Source of the DNA: Solibacillus daqui
GTDB taxonomy: Bacteria > Bacillota > Bacilli > Bacillales_A > Planococcaceae
Direction of reading: 5' to 3'
Assembly: GCF_028747805.1 (NCBI RefSeq)
Contig: NZ_CP114887.1
Coordinates: 3,142,001-3,206,000, forward strand
DNA: 64,000 bases
The translations under genes were made by a program, and so were the position numbers. Below, one piece after another: positions 9,419-18,145 of the stretch; the stretch's first letter is position 1, and the number at the start of each line of letters is the position of its first letter. The notes beneath the pieces were generated by a model. That model saw only the letters and a list, made by a program, of their open reading frames with translations, had not been told where the DNA came from and did no database searches.

Positions 9419-9537
9419 AAATAGTTTATTTCCACTTATTTTTTAACAAAAATCAAATTTTCTCTCTAAAAATCATTTTTTACGTGGTTTATTACGGTAT
9501 TTTCAATTTAACCTGTTTATATGCTAATAAACTATTT
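9419..9537. promoter_or_regulatory. Widely spaced perfect inverted repeat upstream of hutH
   Basis: AAATAGTTTATT (9419-9430) and AATAAACTATTT (9526-9537) are exact reverse complements 95 bases apart, and a third partial copy (ATAGTTT) lies nearer the hutH start. They may be operator sites for a looping regulator. The bases are so AT-rich that chance is possible. Confidence 0.3.
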
Positions 9538-9583
9538 CACTAGTAATTTAGTATTCTATTATAGTAAAGTGTTTTATACCACA

Positions 9584-9613
9584 CAAAAAAAGAGACCCTA
9601 AATCGAATCTCTT
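9584..9613 (-). terminator. Terminator of the aarF-like operon
   Basis: Read on the minus strand, AAGAGA (9613-9608) pairs with TCTCTT (9595-9590), followed by a run of T. The stem is short but well placed, 10 bases after the stop codon. Confidence 0.6.
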
Positions 9614-9622
9614 AAAAATTTT

Positions 9623-11623
9623 TTATTTTGTTCGTTTCATATCTCGAATTGCTTGGATTGATAAGCGTACGAGTAATATTGCACATAAAAATAAACCTAG
9701 GTAAGCAGCCGTATTTAGATAAACAGCATAGGCGGTATGAATAAACTGCGAAATTGCTAGCAATGCTACCGAGATAATGCCAAATGTAATGCCAACGAGC
9801 AACAACACGAAACGTGAAAATAGCTGTGTAACAAACATCGCATTCGTTTTATCCGAGAAAATATCATGATGCAAAATGATTTTGCCGCTTTCTGCTTTTT
9901 TTATCATTTGATCAATACGACGAGGAATTTTTCGTAAATTGGGTAAAAGTAGCGCCAGCTCTTCTTCGATAAATTGCTTCGTTTCTTTTGGTTGCTTAAA
10001 TGGTTTTGCCAAACTCGCTTTTAAATAGTTATTTGAAAAATCTTTAATTTCTCTAAAAATTTCAAAGCGTGGGTCAATAGTTGATAATGTCCCGTCTAGT
10101 GTGACAATTGCGCGTAAAGCTATACTAACTGCCGGATAGAAATGTAGACCAAAATCACGTGCGACCGAGAAAATAGAATATATCAGTTCGTCCGTTTCAA
10201 CGCGTGACACATAACTAATTCTAAGTAAAATTTGGCTAATGGCCTGTTCCATTTCTTGACGATTCACCGATTCACCATTTTCTACTAGTAGGTTGATACC
10301 GTCAACAACAAGCGCTGCATCCGCCTGGTGAATTCCAACTAAAAAATACTTAAGGCCATCTTGTTGCTGTATTGCTAAGCGACCCACCGCACCGTAATCC
10401 AACATTGCCACCCGACCCGTATCTTCTTCAATATAAATATTGCCTGGATGTGGATCGGCATGAAATATACCAGAAACAAGTGCCTGTTCTAAAAAGGCAT
10501 ATAGAAGCGTTTGAGCAAAATCATGGCGATTTACACAGTTATCATTAAATAATGCATTTGCCACAGTAACGGATTGCCCTTTAATATACTCCATTACAAG
10601 CACATTTTTTTTGCTATAGCGCGTAAAAACTTGGGGCACTTTTACGTTGATTTCACCTTTTTGCACAATGAGCGCCATTTGCTCCATATTGCGCGCCTCA
10701 ATATTAAAATCGATTTCCTCACTAAGCGCTAAACTAAACCCTTTTGCTAAATCATAGAAACCTAAGTTTTCAGCCCACCCGGATTTACTCGAAATCCAAC
10801 TTGCAAATTCCATTAAAATCGATAAATCCTCATGCATAATATGCTTTACTTCAGGACGTAGCAATTTAACGACAACCGGCTCATTTGCTTCTTTCAAAAC
10901 CGCCTTATGCACTTGTCCAATAGAGGCTGAAGCTAATGGCGTTTTGCTAAAGTAGGAAAATACTTGGTCTACATCTTGACCGTAATTTTCTTGTAAAATT
11001 TGTTCAACTTGCTGTTCAGTTAATGGCTTTACATGCTGCTGAAGCTTTTCTAATTCTTCTATAAAAATAGGTGATAGAAGCTCTTTTCTTGTAGATAGTA
11101 CTTGACCAAATTTGATAAATACCCCACCACATTGTTCAAGTGTGTCACGCAAAGCCTTCGCTAACTCACGCTCATCTTCACGAGAACGCGCATATTTTAC
11201 CGTACGCGTTACACCATTTTTCACAGCTATACCGACTACTTCGCGTAAACGTTTTTGACGCTTCCAATATATTAACAGTGTTTTGAAATAAGAACGTCTA
11301 CCAACAGGTGTACCATTTTCATTTAACTCGATCGGGTCAAATAATTCGAAAAACAAGTACAACAGCATCGAAATAAGCAACATACTACCAAGCCACAGCA
11401 GCGTCGCACTATTTACTACATTCTCCACAATGCCGTAATCAAAATAATCCGTGCCACGCAAATACGTATACCAAAATACAAATGTTGTAAAAACAACACT
11501 TATAACGACTGATAGTACACGTTTTACTAAACTAACTTGCGAGCCGATTAATCGTCCACTGATAAAAAAGATTACAAAGCTAGCGCCTACTAATTGAATG
11601 ACCGCTGAAATAATATTCAACAA
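9623..11623 (-). CDS. AarF/ABC1/UbiB-family atypical kinase, membrane protein
   Basis: 666 residues from a TTG with AGGGGG 8 bases before it; no in-frame ATG lies near the start. Three N-terminal membrane helices (about 4-24, 36-53, 75-93) and two at the C-terminus (about 607-660) flank an ABC1 kinase-like domain. Visible motifs are the signature KFGQ (171-174), the alanine-rich ASIGQVH (233-239), HADPHPGN (388-395) and a DYG (409-411) in place of DFG. In other bacteria UbiB/AarF proteins support quinone synthesis or lipid traffic through ATPase activity; no quinone genes are adjacent here. It lies 10 bases downstream of an OsmC gene, probably in one transcript. Confidence 0.88.
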   Translation of the reverse strand: MLNIISAVIQLVGASFVIFFISGRLIGSQVSLVKRVLSVVISVVFTTFVFWYTYLRGTDYFDYGIVENVVNSATLLWLGSMLLISMLLYLFFELFDPIELNENGTPVGRRSYFKTLLIYWKRQKRLREVVGIAVKNGVTRTVKYARSREDERELAKALRDTLEQCGGVFIKFGQVLSTRKELLSPIFIEELEKLQQHVKPLTEQQVEQILQENYGQDVDQVFSYFSKTPLASASIGQVHKAVLKEANEPVVVKLLRPEVKHIMHEDLSILMEFASWISSKSGWAENLGFYDLAKGFSLALSEEIDFNIEARNMEQMALIVQKGEINVKVPQVFTRYSKKNVLVMEYIKGQSVTVANALFNDNCVNRHDFAQTLLYAFLEQALVSGIFHADPHPGNIYIEEDTGRVAMLDYGAVGRLAIQQQDGLKYFLVGIHQADAALVVDGINLLVENGESVNRQEMEQAISQILLRISYVSRVETDELIYSIFSVARDFGLHFYPAVSIALRAIVTLDGTLSTIDPRFEIFREIKDFSNNYLKASLAKPFKQPKETKQFIEEELALLLPNLRKIPRRIDQMIKKAESGKIILHHDIFSDKTNAMFVTQLFSRFVLLLVGITFGIISVALLAISQFIHTAYAVYLNTAAYLGLFLCAILLVRLSIQAIRDMKRTK

Positions 11624-11633
11624 GCTCGCCCCC

Positions 11634-12083
11634 TTAGTTCATCGTAATATGTACTTGAATGTCTACATTCCCTTTTAACGCCTTACTAATCATACAAGTT
11701 TCTTCTGCTTTATATGCATAGCGCTCTGCTAGTTTTCGTACACGCTCTGATTGGTCATTTAGCGTTATCGTGACATAATGATGAATTTCTTGATAGGTAA
11801 AGACACCGTTTGTCACATCAACTATTCCTTCTGATCTTAATGCCAATTCTGCATCAATTTGACCACGTTCATACATAGCCGCTAACGTGATGATATAGCA
11901 CGTTGCTGCCGCGCCGAGCAACATTTCATCAGGGTTTGTACCGATTCCTGGACCATCCATTTCTGGTGGAATTGAAATCTGCGTTTGTAGGCGGTTTGCT
12001 GATAAGCTACCTACTGAATTTCTTCCCTGTGGCCAATCAATTTGTAAAGTAAATATATGCTTTGTCATTATAAGTTCACTCAT
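11634..12083 (-). CDS. OsmC/Ohr-family peroxiredoxin-like protein
   Basis: 149 residues, of normal OsmC length. The two redox cysteines are Cys62 in AAATCYIITLAAM and Cys130 in KAEETCMIS, the arrangement used by OsmC/Ohr enzymes to reduce organic hydroperoxides in the cytoplasm. The surrounding sequence (GTNPDEMLLGAAATC) is a family hallmark. Two starts are possible: ATG 12083, with only a weak purine tract, or ATG five codons later, preceded by GAGTGA. It is probably co-transcribed with the AarF-like kinase gene that follows. Whether it belongs to the Ohr or the YhfA-like branch is unclear. Confidence 0.85.
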   Translation of the reverse strand: MSELIMTKHIFTLQIDWPQGRNSVGSLSANRLQTQISIPPEMDGPGIGTNPDEMLLGAAATCYIITLAAMYERGQIDAELALRSEGIVDVTNGVFTYQEIHHYVTITLNDQSERVRKLAERYAYKAEETCMISKALKGNVDIQVHITMN

Positions 12084-12148
12084 TTCATTTTTCTTTTACT
12101 ATAACATTTTTTAATAAATGAATGCTTTCAATGACTATAAACAAAGAA

Positions 12149-12184
12149 AAAACGCAAAATCCCTATTACTAGAAATTGCGTTTT
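12149..12184. terminator. Terminator between ATP-grasp gene and OsmC gene
   Basis: AAAACGCAA (12149-12157) pairs with TTGCGTTTT (12176-12184), with a T run on the minus strand, so it ends the ATP-grasp transcript. Confidence 0.8.
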
Positions 12185-12191
12185 GTTTAAT

Positions 12192-13406
12192 TTACCAAAC
12201 ATTCTCTTTATATTTTTTGTAATAATTCACCTGACGCATGAACATATAGAACTTGCGCTTTAGGTGCTTGTCTTGCTTGTAGAATAAAGGGTTCACCATT
12301 TTATTTTCTTTTAATAAACGGGCGATATCCGCTTGAACAGCTGGATCAGCTACGAATTTCTTCAGTACGATTTTTGGCACGACCGAAAATAATACATCGC
12401 CTTTTAAATACGTGCACGGCTTCTCTTTATTGTAAATTAAATCATCAACAAAATAACGCGCCATATTATGTCCCATTGCCGTTACATAATAACTCGAACG
12501 CCCTTGACGGATATTTACTTCAAATACTTTGAACTTACCGTCGCGCTCATCATATTTTAAATCGAAGTTTCCAAAGCCGCGGTAATTCAATGCTTCTAAA
12601 AAGCCGCTTAGCTTCGTCATTAGATTTTCATTGTAGCGAGAAATCAGTGCTGTATAATTCCCAATGGCTGTTTTTGTATGCTCTTGTAGTACAACTTGCG
12701 CAAATGATACTAGCTGAGTTTCGCCTTTTGAGCTTACATAAACAACTGAATCCCACATCGCTGTATCTTCACCAGGAATGTAATCTTGAATGATTAATGT
12801 GTCAGCATAACCACTGTTTTTAATCATTTTCACAACATTGTTTAGCTCCGTGATGTTTTCAACTTTAAAAACTTTTTCTTGTCCTTCAAACGGATGTCGG
12901 CTATATTCAATCCCATTACTTGGCTTAATAATTACCGGATAGAGCATATCTTTTGTGAACTCATCGTCTGTTTTACAATTATAAAAAACAGTCGTCGGAA
13001 AATCGAGGCCGTGCTGCTCACATAGTTTATAAAAGTTTTCTTTAAATTGAACTTCATTCATTAACTCTTCATCAATGTAGTTAAATACAAAGTAATCTTT
13101 TAAAATATTGCGATTTTCAATAATGAGTCGTACATATAAGTCGTTTGTCCCGATTAAAATTAATTTTTCAGCTGCTTCTTCATATTTTTTGGCAACACTT
13201 ATTAAAATTTTTGCAAATTGTGTTGGGTCACCTAGTTTTTTATCGTACTCTATGGCACGAGGTATCGTACTTAAATTTGTGAATGGCAGTACACCCTTTC
13301 CTACTAACACGGGCTGGATTTTATATTCTTCATGGAATGATATCGCCATGTTGTATGCATTAATATCTGTACCTACGATAATCGGTAAAAATGGTTGTTG
13401 GCTCAT
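12192..13406 (-). CDS. ATP-grasp ligase, candidate peptidoglycan D-aspartate ligase
   Basis: 404 residues. The N-terminal part resembles a Rossmann-like pre-ATP-grasp domain (PIIVGTDINAYNMAISFHEE). The ATP-grasp core follows with VIIKPSNGIEYSRH (ATP-binding Lys), IIQDYIPGEDTAMWD and FGNFDLKYDERDGKFKVFEVNIRQGRSSYY (Mg-binding Asp/Glu/Asn). It joins a carboxylate to an amine or thiol using ATP. The closest functional family I recall is the D-aspartate ligase (Asl) that adds the bridge residue to lysine-type peptidoglycan, and Lysinibacillus and Solibacillus are known for Lys-Asp or Lys-Glu bridges. That role is inference. Another carboxylate-amine ligase remains possible. Confidence 0.65.
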   Translation of the reverse strand: MSQQPFLPIIVGTDINAYNMAISFHEEYKIQPVLVGKGVLPFTNLSTIPRAIEYDKKLGDPTQFAKILISVAKKYEEAAEKLILIGTNDLYVRLIIENRNILKDYFVFNYIDEELMNEVQFKENFYKLCEQHGLDFPTTVFYNCKTDDEFTKDMLYPVIIKPSNGIEYSRHPFEGQEKVFKVENITELNNVVKMIKNSGYADTLIIQDYIPGEDTAMWDSVVYVSSKGETQLVSFAQVVLQEHTKTAIGNYTALISRYNENLMTKLSGFLEALNYRGFGNFDLKYDERDGKFKVFEVNIRQGRSSYYVTAMGHNMARYFVDDLIYNKEKPCTYLKGDVLFSVVPKIVLKKFVADPAVQADIARLLKENKMVNPLFYKQDKHLKRKFYMFMRQVNYYKKYKENVW

Positions 13407-13581
13407 AACGTTTAGTTCCTCTCAACATTGTTCATGTAAGGTTATATTTTTCACTTATTTATCATACACCACTCGTTCCAATTATGCTGTATTTTGCAAA
13501 CTTAATTTTGAGCATTCCTATCGTTTTTTTTGTGAAACTTTCATTAATTAAATACGTACAAATAAATAAGAGGTGATAGTG

Positions 13582-14499
13582 ATGAACGAGCAACTACAAT
13601 TATTTTTCTACAATGTCGAAAAAATCCGCCTTTATTTTGGTTCGGAAGCTGCTCCATTTGAAAAAGAATTAGCGCTTAAATTAACTGTGCGTAATATTCC
13701 TTTTTACTATGAAGACTATGAAAAGGTTGTACAGCAAATTAAGGCCAATACGAAATGGTATAGTAGTGCACGGGCTGGCCAAAAAATCTATCATAATTAC
13801 TATGTACATTTCGCTAAAGCTCCTGAACAAGTCGTACACACATTACATATGTATAAACAGTTAACAAAGCAATTTAAACGAAATGAGCAAACGTACTTAG
13901 CAGCAATGTACATGAAGCATGACGCCGACATTCAAAAATTACAAACTCTCACTAACGAATTAGCACGGCAGCCCAGTTTAACCTATTCCGCACTTAAGCT
14001 TTCGACAACAGCTTTGCTTTCGACACGTGAAAATAATGTTGCAACTCTCGTACAAACATATGAACTCTATTACAAGGCTCTCATTTCATTAGGTTATGAG
14101 CATAAAGATACTACGAAAAATAGTGCAGTGCTATTAACTTTAGGGACGGGCATATTTTGTGATGAAACAAGTCAACACTTACAGCAAATTTCTCATTTTA
14201 TTCGCAAATCCGATGTAAAGATTGAACGTTGTCATTACAATACAATTGCGCTATTGGCGTTAGCAAAATTTAAAGTAGTTCAATTCCCTGCTCTCTATGC
14301 AATTCACGACGAAATTTGCCGTGAGTTAAACATTAAAAAATACGACTGTAACTCGTTACTCTTAGCCGCGCAAATTTATACGTCCAATGAAGCCATCGGT
14401 GACTTACCAGAATCGGCACTCGATTTTAATGACATGCTGCACATTGATCCTGTAGTTGCAGGAGAATGTGGCTCTGACAACGGCGGTGGTGGAGATTAA
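13582..14499 (+). CDS. DUF4003 family protein
   Basis: 305 residues from ATG 13582, with AAGAGGTG just upstream; a GTG three codons earlier overlaps the ribosome site. Soluble, alpha-helical by appearance, no signal peptide. It looks like the DUF4003 family of Bacillales: an N-terminal LTVRNIPFYYEDY region, a central serine/threonine-rich stretch and a C-terminal part with CHYNTIALLALA. The tail ends in CGSDNGGGGD, a glycine-rich low-complexity end. Function unknown. It is divergent from the ATP-grasp gene and has its own terminator. Confidence 0.7.
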   Translation: MNEQLQLFFYNVEKIRLYFGSEAAPFEKELALKLTVRNIPFYYEDYEKVVQQIKANTKWYSSARAGQKIYHNYYVHFAKAPEQVVHTLHMYKQLTKQFKRNEQTYLAAMYMKHDADIQKLQTLTNELARQPSLTYSALKLSTTALLSTRENNVATLVQTYELYYKALISLGYEHKDTTKNSAVLLTLGTGIFCDETSQHLQQISHFIRKSDVKIERCHYNTIALLALAKFKVVQFPALYAIHDEICRELNIKKYDCNSLLLAAQIYTSNEAIGDLPESALDFNDMLHIDPVVAGECGSDNGGGGD

Positions 14500-14544
14500 C
14501 GTTAGAATAACTGATACTTTCCTATTCCATATATCAAAATTAAA

Positions 14545-14576
14545 GGCATGCCAGTAATCCTAGCATGCCCCATTTT
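14545..14576 (+). terminator. Probable terminator after DUF4003 gene
   Basis: GGCATGC pairs exactly with GCATGCC, followed by CCATTTTA. The T tract is imperfect. Confidence 0.6.
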
Positions 14577-14582
14577 ACTTAA

Positions 14583-14757
14583 TCATAAAATTCTTCGATT
14601 CACATTGCTCAAACTTACCAATTGTACTTTCCGTCCTACCTTTTGAGCGTTGCCATATAAGTCGAGCTTAAATAGATAGTTATGTTTAACTTTGCTTAAA
14701 TTTTGTAATAAATTTTGTATCGCGCATTACTTGCCGTAAATCATCTAAAATTGACAT
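14583..14757 (-). pseudogene. Frameshifted small gene remnant
   Basis: A strong ribosome site (GGAGGGG, 14769-14763) precedes ATG 14757 by 5 bases. The frame reads MSILDDLRQVMRDTKFITKF and stops after 23 residues at 14686. A one-base shift just before that stop lets reading continue for about 34 residues to TGA 14585-14583 (ending VQLVSLSNVNRRIL). The good start and the readable second half suggest a roughly 58-residue gene broken by an indel. Alternatively the 23-residue peptide is the true product. Not recognised. Confidence 0.35.
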
Positions 14758-14884
14758 ATTGTCCCCTCCAAAATCGACTAACTGGAAATCTCCCTTTCTA
14801 TATATAACAGTCATTTTCGAACAATTTGTACTTTATTTCCCAAGAAATAATGCCATTCGACAAATAATTAGCGGAAATTTCGAT

Positions 14885-14922
14885 AAAAAAATTCACACTG
14901 CTTATTAGGGCAATGTGAATTT
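14885..14922 (-). terminator. Terminator of sstT
   Basis: AAATTCACACTGC (14889-14901) and GCAATGTGAATTT (14910-14922) form a 13-pair stem with one mismatch; the minus strand then reads a T run. It lies 10 bases after the stop codon. Confidence 0.8.
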
Positions 14923-14931
14923 TCATATAAC

Positions 14932-16143
14932 TTATTTATTTTTACGCTCGTTTGCGTATTCTGCTGCTGCCGTAAATACAATATCCGAAGAAGAGTTTAG
15001 TGCTGTTTCACAAGAATCTTGGATTACACCGATAATAAAGCCAATCGCAACCACTTGCATGGCGATATCATCTGAAATACCTAATATGCTACATGCTAAT
15101 GGGATTAATAGCAATGAACCGCCAGCTACGCCAGAAGCACCTGCTGCCGAAACAGCGGATAATACCATTAAAACAACAGCCGTAAAGAAATCTATTTCAG
15201 TCCCTAATGTATGGGCTGCTGCCATCGTTAAAATTGAAATTGTGATTGCTGCGCCAGCCATATTTATCGTTGCCCCTAGAGGAATCGATACTGCATACGT
15301 GTCTTTATTAAGCTTCAATTTTTCAGCCAATGCCATATTTACTGGAATATTTGCTGCCGAGCTTCGCGTGAAAAATGCAGTAATACCACTCTCTTTTAAT
15401 GAAGTTAACACTAATGGATAAGGATTCCGACGTGCCACGACAAATACGATGAGCGGGTTCACGACTAATGCTACAAAAAACATTGTAGCAACTAATATTA
15501 CAATTAAACGACCATATTCTGCTAATGCAGAAATACCCGTTGTTGAAATTGCTTCAAATACAACACCCATGATACCAATTGGTGCTAAACTAATTACCCA
15601 TTGAACAATTTTCGTTATAGCATCGGATAGGTTTGTAATCATCGCTTTCGTGGAGTCATTTGCTCCTTTTAAAGCAATACCTAATACAACGGCCCAGGCT
15701 AAAATGCCAAGATAATTCGCATTTAACAATGCACTAACCGGGTTCGTAACGATGTTAAATAGTAACGTTTCTAACACTTCTAAAATGCCGCTTGGTGGTG
15801 TGACATCTTGTGCAGCCGTTTTTAATGTTAATGTTGTCGGGAAAATATAGCTTACAACTACCGCCACAAAGCCTGCCAAGAACGTTGCTACTGCATATAG
15901 AAGTAAAACCGTTTTCATATTGGTAGCCTTGCCTTTTACATGTGAAGCAATCGCATTAATAACTAACACAAATACAAGTACGGGTGCTACTGCCTTTAAA
16001 GCTGAAATAAACAAAGTACCAAGAATCGTAATGCCGCTTACGGTTTCTGGAATTGTTAATGCTAAAACAACACCGATGACAATACCGATAATAATGCGGT
16101 TTACTAAATTAATACTATTCCATTTGTTGAACAAATTCATCAT
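14932..16143 (-). CDS. sstT: Serine/threonine:Na+ symporter SstT
   Basis: 403 residues, close to the 414 of E. coli SstT. It belongs to the dicarboxylate/amino-acid:cation symporter family: eight membrane helices with two re-entrant loops. The transport core is visible as [32 protein letters not shown] and [19 protein letters not shown], ending with [23 protein letters not shown], characteristic of SstT rather than GltP. It takes up serine and threonine with Na+. Two adjacent ATGs follow GGAGG; either may be used. Single-gene transcript with its own terminator. Confidence 0.9.
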   Translation of the reverse strand: MMNLFNKWNSINLVNRIIIGIVIGVVLALTIPETVSGITILGTLFISALKAVAPVLVFVLVINAIASHVKGKATNMKTVLLLYAVATFLAGFVAVVVSYIFPTTLTLKTAAQDVTPPSGILEVLETLLFNIVTNPVSALLNANYLGILAWAVVLGIALKGANDSTKAMITNLSDAITKIVQWVISLAPIGIMGVVFEAISTTGISALAEYGRLIVILVATMFFVALVVNPLIVFVVARRNPYPLVLTSLKESGITAFFTRSSAANIPVNMALAEKLKLNKDTYAVSIPLGATINMAGAAITISILTMAAAHTLGTEIDFFTAVVLMVLSAVSAAGASGVAGGSLLLIPLACSILGISDDIAMQVVAIGFIIGVIQDSCETALNSSSDIVFTAAAEYANERKNK

Positions 16144-16477
16144 GATTTCCTCCGCAATTCTAAGTTGTTACAAGCTTCTAGTCTGAAGCGAAGCAGTTGA
16201 AACTTAATATTAGAATGAAAACAAGTTTCATACCGATTTGAAGTTTCACGTTTATTACACTTCTGTTTTCTATTTTTGCTATATAACAATAATAGCTTGT
16301 GTTCTCTATTAACACAACTGTATTTTCAAGGAGGACAAAAATATCAATAACAACACTCTCTTTAAATCCCCTCAAAATAAGGGTTTTACGCAACCAACTA
16401 CCTCTAAATACGAATAAAAATTTATTTAATTCGTCCTAAATTCCTCAATACACGTACAATAAAACATTCGAACGATG
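16144..16477. other. Intergenic region upstream of sstT
   Basis: 334 bases with no convincing gene. The one notable item is a perfect AAGGAGG at 16328-16334 on the plus strand that is not followed by any normal start codon; from ATA 16341 a frame runs 32 codons to TAA. It may be a lost gene start. No clear terminator for the convergent side was found. Confidence 0.4.
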
Positions 16478-17401
16478 TTATGTTCGTGTTACTTTAAAGA
16501 AAATGGATGCTAACACTTGTTGGAATAACATCCCAAAAACAACTGGCATCGCTACTTTAGAGGGAAAATATGTCGTTGCAATAACAACGCCTACCGCAAT
16601 ATTACGCATCCCACCATTAAAAATAAATGTCGCTTGATCAGCCTTTGATTTTAAAAACAGCTTTCCAAGTGCTAGTGCCAGAATATAACCTGACACCGCA
16701 ACGAATAACACAGTCCCAATAACAAGTGCTAGCTCAGCATTTATATTTTTTACATATGGTGCAATGGCGCTACTATTAATCATAATAATGCCAAACAAAC
16801 ATAGTTTTGAAATCAATGCAAACGGCTGATTATAACGCTTTTGCAGCTCCCCTTTGGTCCATTCATTGATAAACATTCCGACAAACGACGGCAGAACAAT
16901 CATCAAAATTAAATCAATAATGAGCGCTGCTGTCTCTATATGAATTGTCTCACCAACAACGATGTGTAAAAGTAACGGCATTAATATTGGAGCTAGTAAC
17001 GTATCTATTAAGATAATCGCCAAACATAAGGGTAAATTTCCCTTACTAATTGTTACCCAAATTACACTTGTAACACCTGTTGGAACTGCTACTGATAATA
17101 TAAAACCAATCGTTAATAAATAATCATCGAAAATAAGCTCAGCTATTGTGTACGCCCATAATGGCATTAAAATATGTAAAAATGCTATGACAAATAAAAT
17201 CGTTTTTGGGTACATTTTAAATACTTTAATGTCACGAAATTTCAAACTCAAACTACTAATAAACGTCATAACTGCAAATAATATTGGAACTAAAAATAAA
17301 AAATTACTACCTATTTGTTCAAGTATCACGCCAATCACTAAACTTAGAGGCGTTAATATCGGCATATAGCGTTGAATAAATTGATTAAGTTGTTGAACCA
17401 T
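16478..17401 (-). CDS. Bile acid:sodium symporter (SBF/BASS) family transporter
   Basis: 307 residues from ATG 17401, chosen because GAGGG lies 7 bases upstream; the longer in-frame start 12 codons earlier has no ribosome site. Nine to ten hydrophobic helices. Family features include FAVMTFISSLSLKFRDIKVF, the AVPTGVTSVIWVTISKGNLPL stretch near the first crossover, and FIFNGGMRNIAVGVVIATTYFP near the second, which line the Na+ and substrate sites. Substrate unknown: members carry bile acids, pantoate, keto acids or arsenite. The neighbouring SstT gene is in the same orientation downstream, but a 330-base gap argues against one operon. Confidence 0.8.
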   Translation of the reverse strand: MVQQLNQFIQRYMPILTPLSLVIGVILEQIGSNFLFLVPILFAVMTFISSLSLKFRDIKVFKMYPKTILFVIAFLHILMPLWAYTIAELIFDDYLLTIGFILSVAVPTGVTSVIWVTISKGNLPLCLAIILIDTLLAPILMPLLLHIVVGETIHIETAALIIDLILMIVLPSFVGMFINEWTKGELQKRYNQPFALISKLCLFGIIMINSSAIAPYVKNINAELALVIGTVLFVAVSGYILALALGKLFLKSKADQATFIFNGGMRNIAVGVVIATTYFPSKVAMPVVFGMLFQQVLASIFFKVTRT

Positions 17402-17745
17402 GACTTTTCCCTCGTTTCTTACCACTTTCGTCTCCATGTCATTTCAAGGACATCGAATACAATATTATCTTACCTCCACTTAAAAATATCACTTTTTCAT
17501 TATCTATTTTAGATTTATTTATACTAGAAAGAGGCAGTCCCTACTCTTTTCTCTTCATCCTTCCTTGAGAATCCAACTTTATTACTACCCAAAAAACGTC
17601 TATCCCCTCACTAACCCCGATTATAACTCAACCAATAAACTAATATTTTTCCAATTTAATTACTTTCATTTTATTTTTTAACTCAATTTTAACCTTCTTC
17701 TTTTACCTTAATAACTAATAGGAAAATAAATAGGAGTGTGTTAAA
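17402..17745. other. AT-rich intergenic region before the multi-kinase operon
   Basis: 344 bases between divergent genes, strongly pyrimidine-rich on the plus strand (runs such as CTTTTCTCTTCATCCTTCCTT). No ORF, hairpin or clear sigma-A promoter was recognised. Confidence 0.4.
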
Positions 17746-17799
17746 ATGCAACAAAATACTACCATGCCAATGGATTTTAGCTCGTCTATTCTAAATTGA
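17746..17799 (+). CDS. 17-residue leader ORF before the multi-kinase operon
   Basis: ATG preceded by AGGAGTG (7-base spacing) encodes MQQNTTMPMDFSSSILN and stops at TGA 17797-17799. That stop overlaps the TTG that opens the next frame (aTTGA), so the next ORF can be reached by stop-and-restart, or the two may be one gene interrupted by a frameshift. No aromatic or amino-acid run suggests attenuation. Product unknown. Confidence 0.45.
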   Translation: MQQNTTMPMDFSSSILN

Positions 17800-18131
17800 T
17801 TACATTTCATGTCAACTCTCTACAAGATTTGTTCAGTAAATTTTCCGATTTTTTAATCAATAATGATGAACAGCACATGCGTCGCTATTATGAAAATTTG
17901 AAGCAGCACTATCATCAAAATGAATGGTTTAGTCATATCTATTTACCAGTTTTTCATGCATTTCGTGTAATGGATAACTATGAAATGGTTCCCCACCCCT
18001 ATTACCAACTAAATGAAATACAATTAGCGTCATTGATGTCACAATATTTATGTAAGACACACGGAAAACCTCAACTAATCACTGACTTACAACGATTTAA
18101 TAAAACAGGAGCATTATTTTCAACTCAATAA
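17796..18131 (+). CDS. Uncharacterised 111-residue protein, coupled to leader ORF
   Basis: Opens at TTG 17796, which has no ribosome site of its own and overlaps the stop of the 17-residue ORF. The protein is soluble, His- and aromatic-rich (RRYYENLKQHYHQNEWFSHI) and ends 14 bases before the start of the giant kinase gene, so it is very likely in that operon. Not recognised. It could be the body of a protein whose first 17 residues are read in the other frame (joined by a -1 shift near CTAAATTGA), or an independent partner of the kinase. Confidence 0.5.
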   Translation: MITFHVNSLQDLFSKFSDFLINNDEQHMRRYYENLKQHYHQNEWFSHIYLPVFHAFRVMDNYEMVPHPYYQLNEIQLASLMSQYLCKTHGKPQLITDLQRFNKTGALFSTQ

Positions 18132-18145
18132 AGGAGCTGTTGCCA

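Noticed and set aside
14915-15421. Plus-strand 168-codon frame opposite sstT
   Set aside because: Antisense shadow of a helix-rich membrane protein gene; composition typical of such shadows.
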